Numbered from the stretch's first letter, positions 22,035 through 29,616 are shown. The stretch is 29,616 nt of DNA from an uncultured Dorea sp. (GCA_910588745.1 CAJURK010000042.1:1-29616); one strand, 5' to 3'. The notes: generated by a model not told the origin, from the letters alone. Made by a program: numbers and translations.

Positions 22035-22265
22035 ATGAGAGAATTAGTTGAAGTCATTGCAAAAGCATTGGTGGATAATCCTGATGAAGTGGTTGTTACC
22101 GAGAGGCAGGACGGCCGTACAACGGTGGTAGAAGTGCGCGTATCGGAAGCCGATATGGGCAAAGTCATCGGAAAGCAGGGGCGTATTGCCAAGGCAATCC
22201 GTTCTGTGGTAAAGGCAGCCGCAGCGAAGGAAGATAAGAAAGTGGTCGTAGATATCGCTGGTTAA
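22035..22265 (+). CDS. khpA: KH-domain RNA-binding protein KhpA (YlqC)
   Basis: A 76-residue single KH-domain protein that partners with KhpB (Jag) in binding many RNAs in Gram-positive bacteria, affecting cell elongation and division. The KH signature GxxG is GKQG at residues 46-49 in MGKVIGKQGRIAKAIR. GGAGG (22021-22025) precedes ATG 22035 by nine bases. It lies 21 bases after rpsP, the conserved firmicute arrangement, and is closed by a strong terminator at 22273-22315. Confidence 0.95.
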   Translation: MRELVEVIAKALVDNPDEVVVTERQDGRTTVVEVRVSEADMGKVIGKQGRIAKAIRSVVKAAAAKEDKKVVVDIAG

Positions 22266-22272
22266 TAGGTAA

Positions 22273-22315
22273 AGTCTCCACACGTTATTTATAGCGCGTA
22301 TGTGGAGGCTTTTTT
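22273..22315 (+). terminator. Rho-independent terminator after khpA
   Basis: AGTCTCCACA (22273-22282) pairs with TGTGGAGGCT (22301-22310) with one wobble, followed by T residues to 22315. It splits the rpsP-khpA part from rimM-trmD, which are a continuous operon in many relatives. I see no convincing sigma-A promoter in the 98 bases before rimM, so read-through may supply it. Confidence 0.88.
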
Positions 22316-22413
22316 CTTACATGGGAAGTCTTTCCCAATATATAGAATGACAGAGGCAAAATATAGGCGGTTCTTTTTGAGGGGCTTAAGACGATTGATA
22401 ACAGGAGAGCGAC

Positions 22414-22923
22414 ATGGAGAAGCAATTACAAGTGGGAGTGATTTCCTCTACCCACGGGATACGGGGAGAAGTCAAGGTATTTCCCACAACAAATGACGCG
22501 GCGCGGTTTAAACAGTTAAAAAAAGTATATCTGGATACAGGCCGGGAACAGCGGCTGCTGGAGATTGAAAGCGTGAAGTTTTTTAAACAATTTGCGATTC
22601 TGAAATTCAAAGGGATTAATACAATTAATGATATCGAGAAATACAAAGGCCGGAGCCTTTTGGTTGACAGAGAGGACGCGGTAGAGCTTGAAGAAGACGA
22701 ATATTACATTGCCGACATGATCGGCATGGAAGTTTATACAGAAGACGGCGTATCTTTCGGGACATTGAGAGATGTGATGGAGACCGGAGCCAACGACGTG
22801 TATATTATTGATTCCGAGGAGCATGGGGAAGTTCTGGTTCCTGCAATCAAAGCGTGTATCCGGAAGGTGGATATTGCGGCGGGCCGGATGGAAATTCATC
22901 TGATGGAGGGACTCATTTCATGA
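22414..22923 (+). CDS. rimM: Ribosome maturation factor RimM
   Basis: A 169-residue 16S rRNA processing factor that binds uS19 during maturation of the 30S head. The N-terminal barrel has VGVISSTHGIRGEVKVFP, and the C-terminal PRC-like barrel has YIADMIGMEVYTEDG and ANDVYIID followed by VLVPAIKACIRKVD. An ACAGGAGAG site precedes ATG 22414. Its TGA stop overlaps the trmD start (ATGA), a sign of translational coupling. Confidence 0.95.
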   Translation: MEKQLQVGVISSTHGIRGEVKVFPTTNDAARFKQLKKVYLDTGREQRLLEIESVKFFKQFAILKFKGINTINDIEKYKGRSLLVDREDAVELEEDEYYIADMIGMEVYTEDGVSFGTLRDVMETGANDVYIIDSEEHGEVLVPAIKACIRKVDIAAGRMEIHLMEGLIS

Positions 22924-23714
22924 ATATTCATATTATGACGCTGTTTCCCGAGATGGTGATGGGAGGATTGAACACCAGCATTATCGGAAGGGCGATGGAT
23001 AAGGGGATTCTGTCCATCGAAGCGGTAAATATCCGTGATTACGCGTATAATAAACATCAGAGCGTGGACGATTATCCATATGGAGGCGGAGCCGGAATGC
23101 TGATGCAGGCAGAGCCGGTATACCAGTGCTATCGGGCGATTATGGAAAAAATAGAGGCGGGCAGGGAAGCTGTTGCAGAATCCGGGGAGAGAAAAAAGAA
23201 TCTGTGCAAAAACCCCCCAAGAGTTCTGTATATGTCGCCTCAGGGAAAGGTGTTTCATCAGCAGATGGCTGAGGAACTGGCCGAAGAGGAAGAACTTATC
23301 TTTTTGTGCGGGCATTATGAGGGAATCGACGAGCGCGTGCTGGAGGAAATCGTTACCGATTATGTGTCCGTCGGGGATTATGTTCTTACAGGGGGCGAAC
23401 TGCCGTCTATGGTTATGGTAGACGCGATTTCCAGAATGGTGCCGGGAGTGCTTCACAATGACGTATCGGCGGAATTTGAGAGCTTCCAGGATCATCTGTT
23501 GGAATATCCCCAATATTCCAGGCCGGAGATCTGGCATGAAAAGAGAGTGCCTGAGATATTACTGTCCGGCCATCACGCGAATATTGAGAAATGGCGTCGG
23601 GAGCAGTCGGTGATACGGACGGCTAAGAACCGGCCGGATCTGCTTGAGAGAGCGGAACTGACAGAGAAGGAAAAATCACTCTTGCAAACTCTGTCAAAAT
23701 GTGATACTATATAG
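22920..23714 (+). CDS. trmD: tRNA (guanine-N1-)-methyltransferase TrmD
   Basis: A 264-residue SPOUT methyltransferase that methylates G37 of tRNAs reading CNN-type codons and prevents frameshifting. The trefoil-knot SAM-binding segments are CGHYEGIDERV and SVGDYVLTGGELP, and the early segment MNIHIMTLFPEM is typical. The open frame extends to 22854, but ATG 22920, overlapping the rimM stop, gives the canonical N-terminus. A possible promoter for rplS lies in the last codons of this gene. Confidence 0.96.
   Translation: MNIHIMTLFPEMVMGGLNTSIIGRAMDKGILSIEAVNIRDYAYNKHQSVDDYPYGGGAGMLMQAEPVYQCYRAIMEKIEAGREAVAESGERKKNLCKNPPRVLYMSPQGKVFHQQMAEELAEEEELIFLCGHYEGIDERVLEEIVTDYVSVGDYVLTGGELPSMVMVDAISRMVPGVLHNDVSAEFESFQDHLLEYPQYSRPEIWHEKRVPEILLSGHHANIEKWRREQSVIRTAKNRPDLLERAELTEKEKSLLQTLSKCDTI
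23682..23710 (+). promoter_or_regulatory. Possible promoter for rplS inside the end of trmD
   Basis: TTGCAA (23682-23687), a 17-base spacer and TACTAT (23705-23710). It ends four bases before the trmD stop and would give an untranslated rplS leader of roughly 80-85 bases. Confidence 0.5.
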
Positions 23715-23715
23715 C

Positions 23716-23794
23716 ATGTTGTGAGAAGAATAGAGATGGTCCTCTGGTACGGTAATGAGACGAATGTATTAAGAACATCCGAATAATAAGGAGG
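23716..23794 (+). ncRNA. Candidate ribosomal protein L19 leader (autoregulatory mRNA structure)
   Basis: Firmicute rplS genes are known to carry a structured L19 leader. The segment here contains CGAATGT...ACATCCG (about 23760-23781), a short stem with an ATTAAGA loop, and a GGTCCTCTGGTAC part upstream. The position, between a promoter-like site and the rplS ribosome binding site (23788-23794), fits. I identify it by location and partial structure only; a covariance-model match has not been done. Confidence 0.4.
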
Positions 23795-23801
23795 TCGCAC
23801 A

Positions 23802-24149
23802 ATGAACGATATTATTAGAAGTATTGAAGCAGAGCAGTTGAAAGAGAATGTACCGGTATTTCACGTTGGAGATACAGTGAAGGTTTATGGTAAGATTAAG
23901 GAGGGTAACCGCGAGAGGATTCAGGTGTTCGAGGGTACCGTACTTAAGAAACAGGGCGGTGGCGCAAGAGCTACATTTACTGTGAGAAAGTTCTCTAACG
24001 GCGTCGGCGTTGAGAAGACCTGGCCGCTGCACTCACCGAATGTCGAGAAGGTTGAGGTTGTTCGGAGAGGTAAGGTAAGAAGAGCAAAACTGTATTACTT
24101 AAGAGACCGCGTTGGTAAAGCGGCTAAGGTAAAAGAGCTGGTAAGATAA
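23802..24149 (+). CDS. rplS: 50S ribosomal protein bL19
   Basis: A 115-residue ribosomal protein located at the 30S-50S interface. Diagnostic segments are FHVGDTVKVYGKIKEGNRERIQVFEG, ATFTVRKFSNGVGVEKTWPLHSP and VEVVRRGKVRRAKLYYLRD. AAGGAGG (23788-23794) is seven bases before ATG 23802. It follows trmD as in most firmicutes and is closed by the terminator at 24165-24199. Confidence 0.97.
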   Translation: MNDIIRSIEAEQLKENVPVFHVGDTVKVYGKIKEGNRERIQVFEGTVLKKQGGGARATFTVRKFSNGVGVEKTWPLHSPNVEKVEVVRRGKVRRAKLYYLRDRVGKAAKVKELVR

Positions 24150-24164
24150 CTGGAGACGAGAAAG

Positions 24165-24199
24165 GGGACAAATACATCTGTACTTGTCCCTGCTTTTTT
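24165..24199 (+). terminator. Rho-independent terminator after rplS
   Basis: GGGACAAATACA (24165-24176) pairs with TGTACTTGTCCC (24179-24190) with one A-C mismatch, and the run TTTTTT (24194-24199) follows after TGC. It separates the ribosomal genes from the lepB-rbgA block. Confidence 0.88.
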
Positions 24200-24252
24200 A
24201 TCATAAATAAAGGAAACGATGAATATCCTTATTGTTTTAAAGGGTGAACGAT

Positions 24253-24996
24253 ATGCCAGGTAGGATTAGAGGCAAAAGGCCTGACAAGATAAAGAAAAGA
24301 AAAAAGAAAAAGCTTCCGGTAGACCAGATTGAACAGAAGGTGAGGGAGAAGTTCGAACCGAAGCCGCCAAAGAACGAGCTTAAGACTATTCCAAGAAAGA
24401 AAAGAAAACGCCCGAAGAAGCGGTGGAGTTTAAAAGATCTGGATTTGGAGAACAATATTTCTATAGTAAAGGTAAAGCAGCTCGGCATATGGATTCTGCA
24501 GATTGCAGCGGTGATTTTGCTGGCTTTTACTTTCGTGTGGTATTTTGGGCAGCGCGTAAGCACCGTGGGAGATTCTATGAATCCGGTGTTGGAAAATGGA
24601 GACGTAGTGTTTGTGAATCGGTTTGTCTATAACGCCAGATTTCCGAAACGGGGAGAAATTATTGTATTTAAACCGAAGGGGAACGAGAATTCGCATTATT
24701 ATATTAAGCGCGTGATCGGTCGTCCCGGCGAGACAGTAGAGATTATTGAAGGAAAAATCTATATTGACGGAGAGAAACTAGAAGAGGATTATCAGGTTTC
24801 CGAGATAAGCAATGTTGGAATCGTTACCGAAAAAATAAAGCTGGGCGAGGACGAATTTTTTGTGCTGGGCGACGACAGGGAAAAAAGCGAGGACAGCCGC
24901 ATGGCCGATGTAGGTAATGTGAAACGCGCCCATATCTACGGCAAAGCATGGTTTGTGGTTTCACCCTTTGACCATTTTGGATTTATAAAAGATTAG
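24253..24996 (+). CDS. lepB: Signal peptidase I with long basic N-terminal extension
   Basis: A 247-residue membrane serine protease that removes signal peptides from exported proteins. The catalytic dyad is Ser108 (VGDSMNP) and Lys152 (YYIKRVIG), and GDDREKSEDSR is the usual C-terminal box E. A single transmembrane helix lies at about residues 75-97. The first 70 residues are cytoplasmic and very rich in Lys and Arg (RKKKKLPV, PRKKRKRPKKRW), which is longer than typical firmicute enzymes. An in-frame GTG exists at 24244, but AAAGGGTG sits well for ATG 24253. The basic tail could contact RNA, ribosomes or acidic lipids; that is speculation. It is separated from rbgA by 66 bases. Confidence 0.93.
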   Translation: MPGRIRGKRPDKIKKRKKKKLPVDQIEQKVREKFEPKPPKNELKTIPRKKRKRPKKRWSLKDLDLENNISIVKVKQLGIWILQIAAVILLAFTFVWYFGQRVSTVGDSMNPVLENGDVVFVNRFVYNARFPKRGEIIVFKPKGNENSHYYIKRVIGRPGETVEIIEGKIYIDGEKLEEDYQVSEISNVGIVTEKIKLGEDEFFVLGDDREKSEDSRMADVGNVKRAHIYGKAWFVVSPFDHFGFIKD

Positions 24997-25062
24997 GAAG
25001 AGAAATGAACGGCGGGCTATCGGCGGTAAACCGTCAGAAATAATATAAATACGGAGGAACTT

Positions 25063-25911
25063 ATGAATTTTCAGTGGTATCCTGGACATATGACGAAAGC
25101 GAAACGTATGATGCAGGAGAATATCAAGTTAATTGATCTGGTGATTGAACTTGTGGACGCCAGAGTTCCGCTTGCAAGCCGGAATCCGGATATTGACGAG
25201 CTGGGAAAGAACAAAGCGAGGCTGATTCTGCTTAACAAGGCGGATTTGGCCGAGGATAGGAAAAATGATGAGTGGAAAGCTTATTTTGAAGGGCGGGGTT
25301 TCTTTTGCGTTAAGGTAAACTCCAAGAAAGGCGGCGGCTTGAAGTCCATTCAGAATGTGATTCAGGAAGCCTGCCAGGAGAAGATCGAAAGAGACCGGAA
25401 GAGGGGAATCCTAAACCGTCCGGTTCGCGCGATGGTAGTAGGAATCCCAAACGTAGGGAAATCTACTTTTATTAATTCACTGGCAGGAAAGGCGGCGGCC
25501 AAAACCGGAAACAAGCCGGGAGTGACAAAAGGAAAGCAGTGGATACGTCTGAATAAGCAGGTGGAGCTTTTGGATACGCCGGGAATTTTGTGGCCGAAAT
25601 TTGAAGACCAGAGCGTGGGATTAAAGCTTGCGTTTATCGGTTCTATTAAGGATGAAATACTGCAGGTGGAAGAACTTGGCGCAGAACTTATCCGGTTTCT
25701 GTATCAGGTTTACCCGGGAGTTCTTGAGAGCAAGTATGGGATTGAAAAGGCAGAGGACCCTTATGTATCCTTAAACAGGATCGCAGAGAGCCGGCACTGT
25801 CTGGTCAGGGGAAATGAACTGGACGCAGAGAAAGCGGCAAGACTGCTCATGGACGATTTCCGAAATGGGAAGCTGGGGAGACTGACGCTGGAATATCCGG
25901 AACAGATGTGA
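25063..25911 (+). CDS. rbgA: Ribosome biogenesis GTPase RbgA (YlqF)
   Basis: A 282-residue GTPase needed for a late step of 50S assembly. The circularly permuted motif order is visible: NKADL (G4) comes first, then GIPNVGKST (G1), GVTKG (G2) and DTPGILWP (G3). The N-terminal FQWYPGHMTKA is the family hallmark. CGGAGGAAC precedes ATG 25063. It lies between the two signal peptidase genes, with the second starting 30 bases downstream. Confidence 0.96.
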   Translation: MNFQWYPGHMTKAKRMMQENIKLIDLVIELVDARVPLASRNPDIDELGKNKARLILLNKADLAEDRKNDEWKAYFEGRGFFCVKVNSKKGGGLKSIQNVIQEACQEKIERDRKRGILNRPVRAMVVGIPNVGKSTFINSLAGKAAAKTGNKPGVTKGKQWIRLNKQVELLDTPGILWPKFEDQSVGLKLAFIGSIKDEILQVEELGAELIRFLYQVYPGVLESKYGIEKAEDPYVSLNRIAESRHCLVRGNELDAEKAARLLMDDFRNGKLGRLTLEYPEQM

Positions 25912-25941
25912 TAGACTAGAGGTGGAAAGGGGAATTTTGAC

Positions 25942-26511
25942 ATGGGGAAAGAGAAGAGAGAAAGAAGCAGGGGAGGCTCCGTATTAGGGGCTTTATTGGG
26001 ATGGATTCTTTATATTGCGGTTATTATCGGCCTTGCACTTCTGATTATTACATTTGTTGGACAGAGAACCAGTGTCAGCGGCCATTCGATGGAGACGACG
26101 CTCCAGGATGGGGATCAGTTGATTGTGGATAAGATATCCTATCGTTTCAAGGAACCGAAGAGATTTGACATTATTGTATTTCCATATCAGTATGAGGAAA
26201 ATGTATTCTATATTAAGAGGATCATCGGCCTGCCGGGAGAGACGGTGCAGGTGAAAGAGGGATATACATATATCAACGGCCAGAAGTTGGAAAGCGACGT
26301 TTACGGTGCGGAAGTGATGGAGGGCGGCGGGATCGCCGAGGAACCGATTGTGCTGGGTAAGGACGAGTATTTTGTTCTTGGGGACAACCGGAACCACAGC
26401 TCGGACAGCAGAGACCCCAGCGTGGGCGTGCTGACCAGGAAGGATTTGCTGGGCCGCGCCTGGTTGAGGATCTATCCCTTTGATCATATGGGAGTGATCG
26501 AACATGAATAA
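25942..26511 (+). CDS. lepB: Signal peptidase I, compact form
   Basis: A 189-residue signal peptidase I. The catalytic Ser49 is in SGHSMET and Lys92 in YIKRIIGLPGE; the GDNRNHSSDSRD box is canonical. One membrane helix spans about residues 15-37 after a short basic N-terminus (KEKRERSRGG). It is a normal-length firmicute enzyme, in contrast to the longer copy at 24253. An AAAGGGG site is present before ATG 25942. Its stop overlaps the rnhB start by eight bases, so the two are translationally coupled. Confidence 0.95.
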   Translation: MGKEKRERSRGGSVLGALLGWILYIAVIIGLALLIITFVGQRTSVSGHSMETTLQDGDQLIVDKISYRFKEPKRFDIIVFPYQYEENVFYIKRIIGLPGETVQVKEGYTYINGQKLESDVYGAEVMEGGGIAEEPIVLGKDEYFVLGDNRNHSSDSRDPSVGVLTRKDLLGRAWLRIYPFDHMGVIEHE

Positions 26512-27163
26512 GCGGGAAGAAGAGCGGCTTAGAAAGAAACAGGAAAAGCTGGAGAAGGAACTTGCGCGTACGGAAACGATGAGCGTATACGAACGGAAAT
26601 ACGCGGATTACCAGGCAATCTGCGGTATTGATGAAGTTGGCAGAGGACCTTTTGCAGGGCCGGTGGTGGCGGGAGCGGTTATTTTGCCAAAGGATCATAC
26701 CATTCTGTATCTCAATGATTCAAAGAAACTGTCCGAAAAAAAGAGGGAAGAGTTGTATCAGGTGATTATGGAGCAGGCCGTGGCAGTTGGGATCGGCATG
26801 GCGGGGCCGGAAAGGATTGATGAGATCAATATCCTGCAGGCTACTTATGAGGCTATGCGCATGGCGATAGAGGAGCTGGCCGTGGAGCCGGATATCCTGC
26901 TGAACGACGCGGTGACCATTCCCGGTGTGGACAAGAAACAGGTTCCCATTGTCAAGGGGGATGCCCAAAGCGTGTCTATTGCGGCGGCAAGCATTGTAGC
27001 GAAGGTCACAAGAGACCGGTTGATGCAGGAATATGAAACTATTTTTCCTGGTTATGGATTCGCAAGTAATAAAGGGTATGGAACCAAAGCCCATATAGAA
27101 GGTCTAAGGAAGCTCGGTCCCACGCCGATTCACCGAAGAAGTTTTATCTCAAACTATATTTGA
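26504..27163 (+). CDS. rnhB: Ribonuclease HII
   Basis: A 219-residue enzyme that removes ribonucleotides and RNA primers from RNA-DNA hybrids. The active-site signature ICGIDEVGRGPFAGPVVAGAV holds the first Asp and Glu. LLNDAVTIPG and SIAAASIVAKVTRD carry the further acidic residue positions, and FASNKGYGTKAH is typical. A charged helical N-terminal extension of about 30 residues (KREEERLRKKQEKLEKEL) precedes the domain. The start overlaps the upstream signal peptidase stop by eight bases. Confidence 0.95.
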   Translation: MNKREEERLRKKQEKLEKELARTETMSVYERKYADYQAICGIDEVGRGPFAGPVVAGAVILPKDHTILYLNDSKKLSEKKREELYQVIMEQAVAVGIGMAGPERIDEINILQATYEAMRMAIEELAVEPDILLNDAVTIPGVDKKQVPIVKGDAQSVSIAAASIVAKVTRDRLMQEYETIFPGYGFASNKGYGTKAHIEGLRKLGPTPIHRRSFISNYI

Positions 27164-27178
27164 CCAAGAGAGGAAATG

Positions 27179-27571
27179 ATGGGCAGGAAAAGAAATAACA
27201 GGAAAACGGGAGCCAGATATGAGCGGATTGCAGGGGAGTATCTAGAAGGACAGGGATATCGGATCCTGCAGTATAATTATCGGTGCAGACAGGGCGAGAT
27301 CGATATTGTCGCAAGAGACGGGGAATATCTTGTTTTTTGCGAGGTGAAATTCCGGACGGATTCCTCCGGCGGCCTGCCGGAAGAGGCGGTGGATTTCAAG
27401 AAACAGAGAGTAATATCGAAATGCGCCCTATACTATATTACGGTGAACGGACTATCTGGGACGCCCTGCAGGTTCGACGTGGTGGGAATCCTTGGAGGCA
27501 CGGAGGGGAAAGAAGGATTTTGCGATTTAAACATCCGCTTATATAAAAATGCATTTGATTACAGGGAGTAG
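27179..27571 (+). CDS. yraN: YraN family endonuclease-like protein (UPF0102)
   Basis: A 130-residue protein with a restriction-endonuclease-like fold of unsettled function, conserved next to rnhB in many bacteria. The core is GEIDIVARDGEYLVFCEVKFR, carrying the Glu, Asp and Glu-x-Lys active-site pattern, preceded by GARYERIAGEYLEGQGYRIL. Two adjacent ATGs occur (27176 and 27179). GAGG (27170-27173) is two bases from the first and five from the second, so the second is chosen. The stop is five bases before the pgeF ATG. Confidence 0.92.
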   Translation: MGRKRNNRKTGARYERIAGEYLEGQGYRILQYNYRCRQGEIDIVARDGEYLVFCEVKFRTDSSGGLPEEAVDFKKQRVISKCALYYITVNGLSGTPCRFDVVGILGGTEGKEGFCDLNIRLYKNAFDYRE

Positions 27572-27576
27572 TGAAT

Positions 27577-28410
27577 ATGAAGATAAGCTACAAGAATAAC
27601 AGACATATATTTGACGTGAAGGAGAAGAACGGAGTGCCGTATCTTTCTTTTCCGCTGCTCGATAAGACCGGGATTGTCCGGCACGGGTTTTCGACCAGAC
27701 TTGGCGGGGTAAGCAAAGGCGTATGGGCGACTATGAATATCAGTACGACCAGGGGCGACGATCCTGCCGCGGTAACGGAGAACCGGAAGCGGATTAGCCA
27801 GGCAATCGGAGTGGATGAGAAGAAGATGGTATTTTCCGGCCAGACGCATACCACCAACGTGGCGGTGGCGACGGAGGAGGATATCGGCGCTCCGCTGCCG
27901 GAAACAGACGGAATGATCACCGACGTGCCGGGGTTATGCCTGGTGACTTTTTACGCGGACTGCGTGCCGCTGTATTTTGCAGACCCGGTAAAGCGGGTGA
28001 TTGGGCTGAGCCATTCCGGATGGCGCGGAACGGTGCGTAAGATGGCGAATTGTACGGTGGACAAAATGCGGATGGTTTTCGGAACGGATCCGGCAGATGT
28101 GATCGCGGCCATAGGCCCGTCGGTCTGTCAGGATTGTTATGAGGTAAGCGAAGATGTCATCGAACAGGTTCGGGCAAATTACCGGGAAGAAGACTGGGAG
28201 TCCTTATTTTATCAGAAGGAAAACGGAAAGTACCAATTGAATCTCTGGAGGGCGAATGAGCTGAATCTTCTGGAATCGGGAATAAAGAAGGAGCATATGG
28301 CGGTGACAAATGTGTGTACCTGCTGTAATCCGGAAGCGCTGTTTTCCCATCGGGTTATGGGAACAAATCGTGGTAATTTGAGTGCATTTCTTGCGTTAAA
28401 AGAGGAATAA
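27577..28410 (+). CDS. pgeF: Polyphenol oxidase-fold purine nucleoside phosphorylase PgeF (YfiH/YlmD)
   Basis: A 277-residue protein of the DUF152 / multicopper-oxidase-like family, now known to act on purine nucleosides and, in E. coli, to correct peptidoglycan precursors. The zinc ligands are His91 (GQTHTTNV), Cys129 (ADCVPLYF) and His146 (GLSHSGWRGT). The C-terminal CTCCNPEALFSHR segment is typical. GTG at 27571 overlaps the yraN stop by one base, but AGGGAG (27563-27568) fits ATG 27577 with eight-base spacing. It ends the lepB-rnhB-yraN-pgeF operon. Confidence 0.9.
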   Translation: MKISYKNNRHIFDVKEKNGVPYLSFPLLDKTGIVRHGFSTRLGGVSKGVWATMNISTTRGDDPAAVTENRKRISQAIGVDEKKMVFSGQTHTTNVAVATEEDIGAPLPETDGMITDVPGLCLVTFYADCVPLYFADPVKRVIGLSHSGWRGTVRKMANCTVDKMRMVFGTDPADVIAAIGPSVCQDCYEVSEDVIEQVRANYREEDWESLFYQKENGKYQLNLWRANELNLLESGIKKEHMAVTNVCTCCNPEALFSHRVMGTNRGNLSAFLALKEE

Positions 28411-28457
28411 TATGAGATAGAAACTGCAGGGCGAAAGGCCGGGGGAGGAGAAAAAGA

Positions 28458-29363
28458 ATGGAAGAGGTTATTGAGACGACTCAGGAAACGGCCGAAGAGG
28501 CAACGGAGGATGTGAACGCGCTGATTCAATATGTGCAGGATCACATTCCATCTATCATCGGGTTTGCATTCCAGGTGCTTCTTGCATTGATTTTCTTTTT
28601 TCTGGGACGGATGGTCATCAACTGGATCCGGAAACTTTGCGGGAGGATGCTGGAGCGTTCCAGCGCCGATAAGGGAGTGGAACAGTTTGTAGATTCTCTG
28701 TTAAAGTTTGGACTGAATACGCTTCTGATTTTTATGATCGCTACGAAATTTGGTTTGGATACTGCTTCCGTAGCGGCGCTGATTGCTTCGGCGGGCGTGG
28801 CTCTGGGCCTGGCGCTGCAGGGGAGTTTGTCGAATTTTGCAGGCGGGGTGCTGATTTTGCTGCTGAAGCCGTTCGTGGTGGGCGATTATATTATTGAGGA
28901 TAATCATGGCAATGAAGGAACCGTAAAGGAAATCCAGATGTTTTATACCAAGCTGGTAACGATGGATAACCGTTCTGTAATCATTCCGAATGGAATGCTG
29001 ACCAATAACAGCCTGACCAATGTGACTCAGATGGAGGAGAGACGTCTGGAAGTAAAGGTTAGTATTTCCTATGAGTCCGATTTGAAAAAGGCGAAAGAGG
29101 TTCTGTGGGAGCTGATGGAGAGAGAATCCCGGATTAGTAAGGAGCAGGAGCGGAATATTTTCGTCTCCGAACTGGGGATGGACGGCGTCGAAATCGGAAT
29201 GCGGTGCTGGGTGAAAACGGAGGAATACTGGCCTGTTAAGTGGCAGTTGCTGGAAGATGTGAAACTTACCCTGGACGCAGAGGGAATCGAGATTCCTTAT
29301 CATCAGATAGAAGTCAGGGTAAATGCCGCCGCCGCTCACGGCAGCCTTCGAAAATCTATCTAA
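28458..29363 (+). CDS. Small-conductance mechanosensitive channel (MscS family)
   Basis: A 301-residue membrane channel that opens under membrane tension to protect against osmotic downshock. An acidic N-terminus (EETTQETAEEATEDV-like) precedes three helices. The pore-lining TM3 shows the Ala/Gly pattern VAALIASAGVALGLALQGSLSNFAGG. The beta domain follows with VGDYIIEDNHGNEGTVKEI and NRSVIIPNGMLTNNSLTN, and the C-terminal domain ends near residue 295. GGGGGAGGAGAAAAAG precedes ATG 28458. It is 47 bases after pgeF with no visible terminator between them. Confidence 0.93.
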   Translation: MEEVIETTQETAEEATEDVNALIQYVQDHIPSIIGFAFQVLLALIFFFLGRMVINWIRKLCGRMLERSSADKGVEQFVDSLLKFGLNTLLIFMIATKFGLDTASVAALIASAGVALGLALQGSLSNFAGGVLILLLKPFVVGDYIIEDNHGNEGTVKEIQMFYTKLVTMDNRSVIIPNGMLTNNSLTNVTQMEERRLEVKVSISYESDLKKAKEVLWELMERESRISKEQERNIFVSELGMDGVEIGMRCWVKTEEYWPVKWQLLEDVKLTLDAEGIEIPYHQIEVRVNAAAAHGSLRKSI

Positions 29364-29503
29364 CATTCGCTTCGTGAAGGGGATTTGTGTATTCTTGAAT
29401 CATTTTTTTACAGCCTGCGCAGTAAATGCGCGGATCTTTTCCAGTGACTGGCCGGAATGAACGGTGACCTGTTGAAGAAATGACATGTATACACAAAAAA
29501 TAC

Positions 29504-29531
29504 TTGCAATATTTTGTAAAATAGGTATAAT
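29504..29531 (+). promoter_or_regulatory. Sigma-A promoter of the tRNA-Thr gene
   Basis: TTGCAA (29504-29509), a 16-base spacer and a perfect TATAAT (29526-29531). The tRNA begins 32 bases further on. The 140 bases between the MscS gene and this promoter show only weak inverted repeats and no gene. Confidence 0.85.
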
Positions 29532-29563
29532 AGTATTTGTGGCCGTAAGATAGGGCCGCTTTT

Positions 29564-29616
29564 GCTGGAATAGCTCAGTCGGTAGAGCACTTCACTCGTA
29601 ATGAAGGGGTCGTCGG
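29564..29616 (+). tRNA. tRNA-Thr (anticodon CGT), 3' end outside the window
   Basis: The acceptor strand GCTGGAA (29564-29570) leads to D-arm GCTC/GAGC (29573-29576 and 29585-29588). The anticodon stem CTTCA/TGAAG (29590-29594 and 29602-29606) encloses the loop CTCGTAA with anticodon CGT at 29597-29599, reading ACG threonine codons. The variable loop GGGTC and the start of the T-arm are present before the window ends; the 3' acceptor strand is missing. Confidence 0.93.

Noticed and set aside
28701..29366. 221-codon minus-strand frame opposite the MscS gene
   Set aside because: It is entirely antisense to a clear MscS-family gene and has the His/Gln-rich look of a shadow frame.

Overview
This window is chromosomal DNA from a Gram-positive anaerobe, most likely a Lachnospiraceae / Clostridium cluster XIVa bacterium. 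The evidence is the firmicute gene order ylxM-ffh-rpsP-khpA-rimM-trmD-rplS-lepB-rbgA-lepB-rnhB-yraN-pgeF, strong AAGGAGG ribosome binding sites, TTGACA/TATAAT promoters, PRD-type PTS regulators and moderate GC. I see no phage, insertion sequence, CRISPR array or rRNA. The taxonomic call is an inference from gene order and protein style. No stretch over 300 bases lacks a gene; the longest gap is 5528-5812.

Left part (1-5527), all plus strand: the 3' part of an M19 dipeptidase gene, a cytoplasmic Cu/Zn superoxide dismutase-like protein with a short zinc loop, a terminator, a membrane-anchored lipase-like hydrolase with its own promoter, a hotdog acyl-CoA thioesterase, a GpsA-like glycerol-3-phosphate dehydrogenase with its own promoter, and a Cof-type HAD phosphatase. 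Two strong hairpins close this block.

Middle (about 5765-17937): two adjacent carbohydrate clusters, each opening with a near-identical MtlR-type PTS regulator (HTH, PRDs, EIIB-like and EIIA-like domains). Cluster 1 is regulator-EIIA-EIIB-EIIC, a small PH-like membrane protein, then a class II sugar-phosphate aldolase/epimerase. Cluster 2 is regulator-zinc dehydrogenase-EIIA-EIIC-EIIB-SDR dehydrogenase. The transporters are of the galactitol (Gat) type. Cluster 1 carries the only aldolase and cluster 2 the only dehydrogenases. A reasonable hypothesis is uptake of polyols as phosphates, oxidation to ketose phosphates by cluster 2 enzymes, and cleavage by the cluster 1 aldolase. The real substrates cannot be read from sequence.

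Next (18069-19775): a small membrane protein on the plus strand converges, across a large nested hairpin, on a three-gene minus-strand operon. That operon encodes an 81-residue Cys/Gly-rich peptide with a duplicated hydrophobic module, then two small, translationally coupled, methionine-rich proteins that I cannot assign. This is the least explained part of the window.

Right part (19913-29616): the housekeeping block. YlxM and Ffh (SRP), bS16, KhpA, RimM, TrmD and bL19 serve protein targeting, ribosome maturation and tRNA modification. Two signal peptidases I flank the ribosome-assembly GTPase RbgA. They are followed by RNase HII, YraN, PgeF and a MscS-type channel. The window ends inside a tRNA-Thr(CGT) gene that has a clear promoter.
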